Below, one piece after another: positions 1 to 6,700 of a stretch of 7,544 bases of DNA. Numbering within the stretch: position 1 is the first letter of the stretch; every line of letters starts with the position of its first letter. The DNA lies in assembly GCA_964354135.1 (NCBI GenBank), contig CAYGZA010000319.1:1-7544 (forward strand), written 5' to 3'. The position numbers were made by a program, and so were the translations under genes. Below the pieces are notes generated by a model, which was given only the letters and a program-made list of their open reading frames with translations, was not told where the DNA came from and ran no database searches. The DNA is from CAYGZA01 sp964354135. GTDB lineage: Bacteria > Planctomycetota > Planctomycetia > Pirellulales > Thermoguttaceae.

Positions 1-1
1 G

Positions 2-343
2 GCGCAGAAGGCGGTGCGCGAGGTCCACGTGGACGACAAGATCCGCCGCTACCTCGCCCAGATTGTCCAAGACACCCGGCAGTGCGAGGACCTGAGCCTG
101 GGGGCGAGTCCCCGGGCCTCGATCGCGCTGTTCCGCTGCTCCCAGGCGCTGGCCGCGATCTCCGGGCGCAACTACGTGCAGCCGGACGACGTGAAACGGG
201 TCTCCGCGCCCGTGCTCACCCACCGGCTGATCCTCCGGCCGGAGAGCCGGCTGCGGAAGATGACCGCCGCGGCGATCGTCGAGGACGTCGTGGAGGACGT
301 GCCCGTCCCGATGATGGCCCCCAAGGAAGCGAACGTGCCATGA
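2..343 (+). CDS. MoxR-family AAA+ ATPase, C-terminal fragment (5' end outside window)
   Basis: The reading frame is open from the window edge and ends at TGA 341-343, leaving the last 113 residues. They match the C-terminal lid domain of MoxR-type AAA+ ATPases. A GASPRAS sensor-2-type motif lies at fragment residues 34-40 (bases 101-121). It is followed by the family's typical helices: an ALAAISGRNYVQPDDVK segment and then a P(V)L-HRLIL segment. Walker A, Walker B and sensor 1 lie upstream and cannot be judged. MoxR proteins are cytoplasmic ATPases thought to act as chaperones for partners such as DUF58 and von Willebrand domain proteins. The stop overlaps the start of the DUF58 gene by ATGA, which fits a shared operon. 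A GTG at 14-16 is in frame but is internal, because the domain is incomplete there. The family assignment is firm; the substrate is unknown. Confidence 0.93.
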   Translation, partial: AQKAVREVHVDDKIRRYLAQIVQDTRQCEDLSLGASPRASIALFRCSQALAAISGRNYVQPDDVKRVSAPVLTHRLILRPESRLRKMTAAAIVEDVVEDVPVPMMAPKEANVP

Positions 344-1647
344 GATGGTATGCCGGGGCGATCGCGATTCTGCTCGTGGCCCTGGTTTTCGGGCTGAGTC
401 TCTTGGCCTACGCGATGTACGTGCTCCTGGCCGTGCTGGTGACCAGCCGGCTCCTGGCGCGGTCCTGGGCCGAGAACCTGGCCGCGGCCCGCGAGTGCAA
501 CCGCGTCTCGGCCAACGTGGGCGACACGGTGGCCGTCGTGCTGGACGTGAAGAACACCGGGGCCGTGCCGGTGGCTTGGGTGCTCCTGGAGGACCTGCTG
601 CCGCGCGATGCCCTGGGCGCGCAGCCTCCGAAGCTGACGGTGCTCGGCAAGCGGCTGCAATTGGCGATGTTCGGCAGCCGGGGCCGCAAGACGATCTACT
701 ATCAACTGCGGTGCAACAACCGCGGCTACTACCAGATCGGGCCGCTGGTGCTGGAAACGGGCGACCTCTTCGGGCTGCACCGCCGCTGGAGGGTGGTGAC
801 CGCGCCGCACTTCCTGCTCGTCTACCCAAAGACGGTCGCGCTGGAGGGCTACGACGTGGCCTCGCGGCGGCCGATCGGCGAGGTCCGCATGACGCACCGG
901 CTTTACGAAGACCCGACGCGGATCGCCGGCGTGCGTCCGTATCAAAGCGGCGACCCGATGAACCGCATCCACTGGCGGGCCACGGCGCGGACCGGGCTGT
1001 TGCACAGCAAGCTCTACGAGCCGTCCTCCGTGGCCGGGGCCACACTGGTGCTCGACTTCCACCGGGCCTCCTATGCCCCGGAGCACGAGCCGTACCGGTC
1101 CGAGCTGGCCGTGACCGCCGCGGCCTCGCTGGCCAACGCGGTCTACGAGATGGGCCAGCAGATCGGGCTTGTGACCAACGGCCGCGACGCCGCCGACCGC
1201 ATCCGGCAGCGGGGCTGGGACCCCGATTTTCGCACCCGCCGGGCGGCCCAAAGGTCCGCCGGCATGTTGGAGCAAAGCGACCGCCTCCAGCCGGTCGTGG
1301 TGGAAACTCGCCGCGGCCCGGAGCAACTGATGCGGATCCTGGAGGCCCTGGCCCGGCTCGAATTGACCGACGGGCTGCCGTTGGCCGGGCTGGTGAACGA
1401 GACGGCCAGCCGAATCCCGCGCGACGCCACCGTGATGGCGTTGCTCTCGGGCGTGGGTACGGAGACCGCCCTGGCTTTGGGCGGCCTCCGCCGCCGCGGG
1501 TTTGCGGTCACGGCGATTGTCAACGCGTATCATGTACACGAGTTCGAGCAGGCGGCCGGGCCGCTGGTCGCCGAGGGGATCGAGGTCCGCCACCTGGTGG
1601 ACGAAGCGGGATTGGTGAATCTCTGCCGGCAGTACGTCCTGCGATGA
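340..1647 (+). CDS. DUF58 domain-containing membrane-anchored protein (MoxR partner)
   Basis: This 435-residue protein begins at ATG 340, overlapping the MoxR stop (ATGA). An AAGGAAG Shine-Dalgarno-like stretch at 323-329 lies 10 bases upstream. Residues about 5-35 are strongly hydrophobic and form one long or two closely packed membrane helices. Residues about 60-165 look like a beta-rich domain outside the helix. The DUF58 signature follows at residues 199-229 (bases 934-1026), with YQSGDPMNRIHWRATARTG as its core. A von Willebrand-like fold starts near TLVLDF (235-240). The last 110 residues alternate beta and alpha segments, as in many longer DUF58 proteins. The family accompanies MoxR ATPases and is thought to act in membrane complex assembly or cell-envelope stress; no enzymatic activity is established. 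The same frame is open upstream to 82, but that stretch lies over the MoxR gene and is not credible coding. The family call is firm and the role is inferred. Confidence 0.93.
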   Translation: MRWYAGAIAILLVALVFGLSLLAYAMYVLLAVLVTSRLLARSWAENLAAARECNRVSANVGDTVAVVLDVKNTGAVPVAWVLLEDLLPRDALGAQPPKLTVLGKRLQLAMFGSRGRKTIYYQLRCNNRGYYQIGPLVLETGDLFGLHRRWRVVTAPHFLLVYPKTVALEGYDVASRRPIGEVRMTHRLYEDPTRIAGVRPYQSGDPMNRIHWRATARTGLLHSKLYEPSSVAGATLVLDFHRASYAPEHEPYRSELAVTAAASLANAVYEMGQQIGLVTNGRDAADRIRQRGWDPDFRTRRAAQRSAGMLEQSDRLQPVVVETRRGPEQLMRILEALARLELTDGLPLAGLVNETASRIPRDATVMALLSGVGTETALALGGLRRRGFAVTAIVNAYHVHEFEQAAGPLVAEGIEVRHLVDEAGLVNLCRQYVLR

Positions 1648-3779
1648 GACGACTCCACCCCACATTGGCCGACTACCTCGTGATCGCCGTCAGCCCGGCC
1701 TTGATCATGGTCCTGATCGGCAGCCTGATTCACTTCCTGTTGGACGTCTTCTACGAGGGCCAGCACTCCGACCGGCTGGGCCTCGTCCTGAGCCTGTTCA
1801 TCTTTGCGGCGGTGCTCATCGGGCGGATCTCGATCGAGATGGGCTACGAGCACGCCATGATGTACGCCTTGCCGCTGGCCCTGGTGACCGCGATTGCCCT
1901 GAACCGGTTCGTGGTCTACCGGGGCGGCGCGCTGAGCGCCTATAGCGGGATCATCAACATCGCCCTGATGGCCCTCATCTGGTGGTGCGCCCACAAGCTG
2001 ACCTGGGACTGCACGTTCATCGACGAGAGCGCCGATCCGTCGGGCGAGGGGCTGCTGCGGTTTGCCGGCCTGGAGAAGGGCAAAGAAGACCAACTACCGG
2101 CCCAGGTCCGGGCGTCTGGAGACCTGGAAGGCGTGACGGCTGGCGACGAGCTGCCTCGACCCTGGTGGGAGCGGCTCTTGAGTCCGCGGCCCCGCCCCCA
2201 CGCCCCGGGCGTGTGGATTATCTATTTTTCGCTGGGGGCGCTGCCGCTTTTCGGCATCGGCCAGTGGTTCATTCCCGCGGGCAGCGTGGAGCGGCGGCGT
2301 TACGGCTTTGCGATGTTGTTCATTTACGTGGCGTGCGCGCTGGGGCTCCTGTTGTGTACGAGCTTCCTGGGGCTGCGGCGTTATCTCCGCGAGCGGCGCC
2401 TGCAAATGCCCCCCGCCATGGCCGGCCTGTGGATCGGCATCGGGTGCTTTCTGATCGTTGCTCTTCTGGGAGCTGCCGCCCTGCTGCCGCGCCCCAACGC
2501 GGAATACGCGATTTCCCAGGTGCCCTGGAAGATGACCTCGCCGGAGCGAGGCTCCTCTCGGTATGCGATGGGCCGCGACGCGGCGGAGAAGGATGCCCAG
2601 GGCTCGCCCACCGGTCAGGACCAGCGGCCGCCCGAAGAACAGAAGAAGGACCTCCAGCCCACCGGCGGCAGCGAGGGGACCAAGCCGTCGGGCGCTCAGG
2701 GGCCCGGCAAGACGCAAGGCAAGTCCGGCGGCGGGCAGGGGAAGTCCCAGGGTGAGCAAGGCAAGTCCCAAGGCGAGCAAGGCAAGTCGCGGCCGGGCGA
2801 CGACGGCTCCGGCAGCAAGGACTCCGGCCGCGACGGTGGCGGCGGCAAGGGCCGGGACAAAGGCCAGGAAAAAGGCGGCGGCTCCGAGCGCGACTCGTCC
2901 GGACAACAAGGCGAGGGTGAACGAGGCAAAGGTGAACCAGACGCCGGCAAGAAGGGCGATTCCCAGGAGCCCAATCAAGACGGGTCCAAGGGTGCCGGCA
3001 AGGACTCGCCTCCTGACAAGACCGGCCGCAGCGGGACCGGGACGAAGCAGGCCGAACGGCCGCCGGGCAGCGGCTCCGGCAGCGCGGCGCAAAGGCCCAA
3101 GCCGTCCGGGGAGCCTCCCAAGTCGCCGGACGAAAACCGCCCTCCGAGCGGTCCGAAGACGCCTTCGGCCGGGTCCCCGCCCCAGTTGCAGCGTGCTTTG
3201 GAGTCGGTTGGGCCGCTATTGAAGTGGCTCTTCTACGGTGCGCTCATCCTGATTGCCGCCTACTGGTGCTGGCGGTCGCGGGAGCAATTGGCCGCGGCCC
3301 TCCGCAATCTCCTGGAGGGATGGCGGCAGTTCTGGAGCTGGCTCTTCGGGAGAAAGGCGAAGGAAACGGCCGTCGCGGCCGGCGAGGAGCCAATGGCCAG
3401 TCCCCCGCCCACGCGGCGGTTTGCCGACTTCGTCGATCCGTTCGCGGCAGGAACGGCCGACCGCTTCACGCCGGATGAGCTGATCCGCTACAGCTTCGAG
3501 GCCCTGGAGGCATGGGCCTGCGAAAACGGCTCTCCCCGCGAGCCCGACCAGACCGCCTACGAATTCGCCGAGCAAGTTGCGGCCCGCGTGGAGTCGCTCT
3601 CGCGGGACGCGCGAACCCTGGCCGAGCTGTACAACAAGGCGGCCTACGCCCCGGGAACGTTGCCCGCCCGAAGCACCCGCCCTCTGGCGCAGTTCTGGGA
3701 GAACCTGCGGTCGGAAGTGGTCCGCGCCGGCACAGCGGGCGCGCCGGCGGCCGTCAGTCCACCGGGCCCGGGCGGATAA
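1644..3779 (+). CDS. Polytopic membrane protein with disordered linker and C-terminal DUF4129-like domain
   Basis: This 711-residue protein starts at ATG 1644, overlapping the DUF58 stop by ATGA. No clear Shine-Dalgarno sequence precedes it, so it probably depends on translational coupling. Hydrophobic segments near residues 11-35, 44-62, 71-88, 100-118, 189-210, 220-243 and 260-282 suggest seven N-terminal membrane helices. Residues about 297-521 are a disordered Gly/Lys/Ser/Glu/Asp/Pro-rich stretch. An eighth helix lies at 524-544, followed by an amphipathic Trp/Arg-rich stretch. Residues about 605-692 resemble DUF4129, with FTPDELIRYSFEALEAWA and an AELYNKAAYAPG segment close to the family's LY-x-ARYG pattern. 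In TgpA-type proteins a transglutaminase core sits between the membrane bundle and DUF4129. No Cys-His-Asp core is visible here; the linker takes its place. A structural or scaffold partner of the MoxR-DUF58 pair is the likeliest role. Coding is certain, DUF4129 is likely, and function is unknown. Confidence 0.87.
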   Translation: MRRLHPTLADYLVIAVSPALIMVLIGSLIHFLLDVFYEGQHSDRLGLVLSLFIFAAVLIGRISIEMGYEHAMMYALPLALVTAIALNRFVVYRGGALSAYSGIINIALMALIWWCAHKLTWDCTFIDESADPSGEGLLRFAGLEKGKEDQLPAQVRASGDLEGVTAGDELPRPWWERLLSPRPRPHAPGVWIIYFSLGALPLFGIGQWFIPAGSVERRRYGFAMLFIYVACALGLLLCTSFLGLRRYLRERRLQMPPAMAGLWIGIGCFLIVALLGAAALLPRPNAEYAISQVPWKMTSPERGSSRYAMGRDAAEKDAQGSPTGQDQRPPEEQKKDLQPTGGSEGTKPSGAQGPGKTQGKSGGGQGKSQGEQGKSQGEQGKSRPGDDGSGSKDSGRDGGGGKGRDKGQEKGGGSERDSSGQQGEGERGKGEPDAGKKGDSQEPNQDGSKGAGKDSPPDKTGRSGTGTKQAERPPGSGSGSAAQRPKPSGEPPKSPDENRPPSGPKTPSAGSPPQLQRALESVGPLLKWLFYGALILIAAYWCWRSREQLAAALRNLLEGWRQFWSWLFGRKAKETAVAAGEEPMASPPPTRRFADFVDPFAAGTADRFTPDELIRYSFEALEAWACENGSPREPDQTAYEFAEQVAARVESLSRDARTLAELYNKAAYAPGTLPARSTRPLAQFWENLRSEVVRAGTAGAPAAVSPPGPGG
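2532..3206 (+). other. Disordered, highly charged low-complexity linker in the DUF4129-like protein
   Basis: Residues about 297-521 of the membrane protein are almost free of hydrophobic and aromatic residues. They are dominated by Gly, Lys, Ser, Glu, Asp, Gln and, towards the end, Pro. The segment lies between membrane helices 7 and 8. With seven helices before it, it is on the opposite side of the membrane from the N-terminus. If the N-terminus and the DUF4129 tail are both cytoplasmic, the linker is periplasmic. The mixed charge and Gly/Pro content suggest an extended spacer or a peptidoglycan- or polyanion-interacting region. This is inference from composition alone. Confidence 0.75.
2718..2789 (+). 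repeat. In-frame 21-base (seven-residue) tandem repeat, GKSQGEQ type
   Basis: Successive units read GKSGGGQ (2718-2738), GKSQGEQ (2739-2759) and GKSQGEQ (2760-2780), then a partial GKS (2781-2789). A related GKTQ (2706-2717) precedes them. The two perfect peptide copies differ at 3 of 21 bases, and all three changes are synonymous third positions. This indicates an older duplication kept at the protein level rather than a fresh slippage product. Confidence 0.75.
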
Positions 3780-3784
3780 TCCGC
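3754..3784. other. Convergent 3' overlap with two adjacent palindromes; possible weak bidirectional terminator
   Basis: The plus gene stops at TAA 3777-3779 and the minus gene at TGA 3756-3754, so 26 bases code on both strands. The overlap contains the perfect palindrome CCGGGCCCGG (3762-3771). Next to it is GCGGAT-A-ATCCGC (3772-3784), whose middle holds the plus stop. Neither has a U-tract, and the second has too small a loop for a classical hairpin, so the overlap is certain but a terminator role is speculative. Confidence 0.4.
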
Positions 3785-6700
3785 GGGGCGGTCTTGATCT
3801 TCGGGCGGACGGCCAGCCAATCGACGCCCTGGAAAACGGGGTCCGCAATGGCGCGGACTTCATCCTCGCCGCAGTAGGGGCACATCGTGTCGACCCAGGC
3901 GATGAGCCGCTGGAGGCCGATCGAGTCGACCTTGACGTCGTAGTGCTTGCCGTTGGAGCAGAGTTCGATAAGCGGGCTGCGGTACGAGAGGGCCGTCATC
4001 GGCCGGGGGGTCTTGTAAGCGACCGGATCGAGTTGCCCGTACGCCTCGACCATGAGCGTGTTGGCGATGGCGAACCCGGCCACCGGCTTGTCGGGCCGCA
4101 CGTAGGGCGCACCCCAAGTGGGCCGGCCGATCAACGTCAGGTACGGCTCGGTGAAGATGGGCGCGCTGGGGCGCTCGGTCAGGTCGAGGATCTTCGTTGC
4201 CTCGCCGTCGCCCTGGTGGCACTTGCCGCAGTACTTGTCCAGCACCGGCTGGACGTAGCGGGGGTAGCTCACGGTGTCGTCGCTCCAGGGCGGCGGAGTG
4301 ATCTGGTGCGGCTCTTTGGCCAGCGCGGCCGATGCCGTCCGGATTTCCGGCGTCCGGCTGTGCGACTCGTGGCACCCGAGGCATCCCCGCCGCTCGCCGG
4401 GCATGACCCCCACGAAGCTCCGCATGGTCTGGAGCGCGCGGCCGCTTGCGTCGAGAAGCTGGAAGTGCAGCGCCGTGCCGGACGGCACGTGGAAGGCCAC
4501 CGAGCCGTCCTCCTCAATCGGGACCGTGCCGAGAATCCGCTTGATGCCGTCGGATTGCACCGCAGAGACCACGGGTCCGGTCGAGATGTACGGCCGTTTG
4601 TACCAGTAGGTGTACGTCTTCGGGTCGATGTTCAAGACCCGCAGGAACTTGGCTTTCCCCTTGAGTTCCGCCGGAGCGTTTTGATACACGTTGCCGCTAA
4701 AGAGGACGCCGCCTTTCGGGTTGGCTCGCTCCTTGCGGTCGGGCCAGGCGACGCGGTCGGCAATGACCGGGGGCTTCCTGCGGGCTTTGAGCGGCATCGC
4801 GTGAAAGATGTTGTGAACGCCTTCGTAGATCAGCTCGCGGTTGCCGTCCACGTCCATCAGGTAAAGGAGGAATTTCCCGCCGCGATCGGCCGACACCATG
4901 AAATCCTGCTCGCCCAACGGATAGGGCGAATAGTACAACGGGTAATGGCCGCTCGGGTGGTACCGCGGCGACTCGACCGGATCGACCGGGCCGTTGCCGC
5001 ACTCGGGCCACGGCACGTCGGCCGTGACCTTCGTCAGGCCGGCGGGGAAGTTGAATCCGTGGTCGGGATCGACGATCCCCACCGAGCCGCTGAACCAGTT
5101 GTGGTGCGCGCTCCCGGTGAACATCACCCGCCGGCTCCCCGGAATGCTCCGCGCGTCCTTCATCAGGTCGGGCCACACGCTCTGATTGCCCCAGTAGGTG
5201 CTGATCTGGGTGCCGTCGGGGTTGACGGTCCAGAGCTTCTGGGCCCGCCAAAGGGGTTTGTCGGTGTATTCCCAGCGGGTGTGGACGATCCGGCCGTCGT
5301 TCATGACCGACGGGAGATAGTCCGGCTCGTTGTTGCAGGTGATGAGATAGACGTTCTTGCCGTCGCGATCGCAGCGGGCCAGCACGTAGGCGTTCGTGGG
5401 CGGCATGCAGCGGACGTAGGTGTGGCCCCGGGTGGTCGAAAAGACGATGTGCCGGTCGTCGGGCAGATAGATCGGATCGAAGTCGTCGTACGGCCCGTCG
5501 GTAAGCTGCACCAGCCCGGTCCCGTCGGCGTCGATCTCGTAGAGGTGGAACGACTTCTCGTTGTGCGGCTTGAACGAGAAGAGGACGTTCTTGGCGTCGT
5601 AGGAGGCGTCGGGGCGCCAGAAGGAGCCGTGGAGCGGCGGTTGGGGCATGAGCTGCCTGAGCTTGCCGAGCGGCGACAGCCCCTCCAGCACCAAGAGCCG
5701 CCCGCCCGGCACCGCCATGTAGCCCAACCGGTGGCGGGTTTCGTGCGGCCACTCGGAGCCTTGCGGGTAGGGCATGTCGACCAGCAGGACCTTGTCGAAA
5801 TCCACGACCGGGTTCTTGAACATCATCGTCCGCTTCACGGACCGGACCTTGAAGTACAGCTCGCGATCCGCTGCGGCGGCCGACGCGGCCTGCTTCTCCA
5901 GCTCCTTCAGTTCCGAAAGCTCCTGCGAGAAATCGACTCGCCCGGGCCAATTCGCCCCGATTCTCTCGGCGAACTGCCGGGCCCATTGGATTTCGCCCTT
6001 GATGCGCTCGGGGGTGGGATTCTGGTCGGCCTGGTGCAGCCAATCCCGCTCCAGCGCCGCGCGGGCCTCGGCCGCAGAGAGGTCGCGGGTCGCCGGGGTC
6101 TCCGGCCGGACATAGGGGGCCACCGCCTCGTTCACCGTCGGGCGGAACTGGATCCGCGGGCCCGCCTCCAGGATGATCTCGATCCACTCGGGCGAGAACT
6201 TGGCCGACTCGCCGCGGGCCTTGAGGTCCTCCAGCTTCTTCTGGATCTTGCCGGCTTCCTCCCATTTACGGAGTTCTTCAGGGGTCTGATTCTTCCACTG
6301 ACGCTCCGTGAGCGGCTTGTATTCGACGAGCAGGTCCACGAGCCGCTCCGCTTGCCTTGTGTGGAAGCCGCTCTCGCTGGTCGTCAAATACTCGATCGGG
6401 TTCGCGCCGGACCAGAGGACGAAGTTGTCGTAGTCCTCCGGGAAACCGGCCTTCAGTTTCGCGAGGATCACGCCGGCGAGATCGCGGTCGAGCGACACCC
6501 CCTTGTCCGCGAGGTTCTTCCGGCAGGCGGCGAGCGTTCCGGCAAACGACTTGCCCGGGGAGTAGACCGAGCCAATCGCCTGCTCCAGCTCTTTGGAGAC
6601 GCGGGCGATCGAGTCGATGCCGCCGCGGTAAAGGGCGACGATCTCCTCGGGCGTCAACGCGTCCGCGTAGATCCGCAGGTCGTCCAGTCCGCCCTGGAAG

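Noticed and set aside
82..339. Upstream extension of the DUF58 gene
   Set aside because: It would overlap the conserved MoxR C-terminus in another frame and is low-complexity Arg/Gly/Asp-rich. ATG 340 gives a proper membrane-anchor start and an ATGA overlap.
345..1643. Upstream extension of the membrane protein through the whole DUF58 gene
   Set aside because: The translation is a Gly/Arg/Pro-rich shadow. ATG 1644 with an ATGA overlap begins directly with a credible membrane protein.
172..1665. Open frame of 497 codons on the minus strand opposite the MoxR and DUF58 genes
   Set aside because: The translation is rich in His, Gln, Arg and Pro without any recognisable motif, while the plus strand has conserved families throughout.
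2094..3092. Open frame on the minus strand opposite the membrane protein, giving a Leu/Ala-rich translation
   Set aside because: The hydrophobic look is the antisense reflection of Gly/Lys/Ser codons in the disordered linker; there is no start signal or motif.
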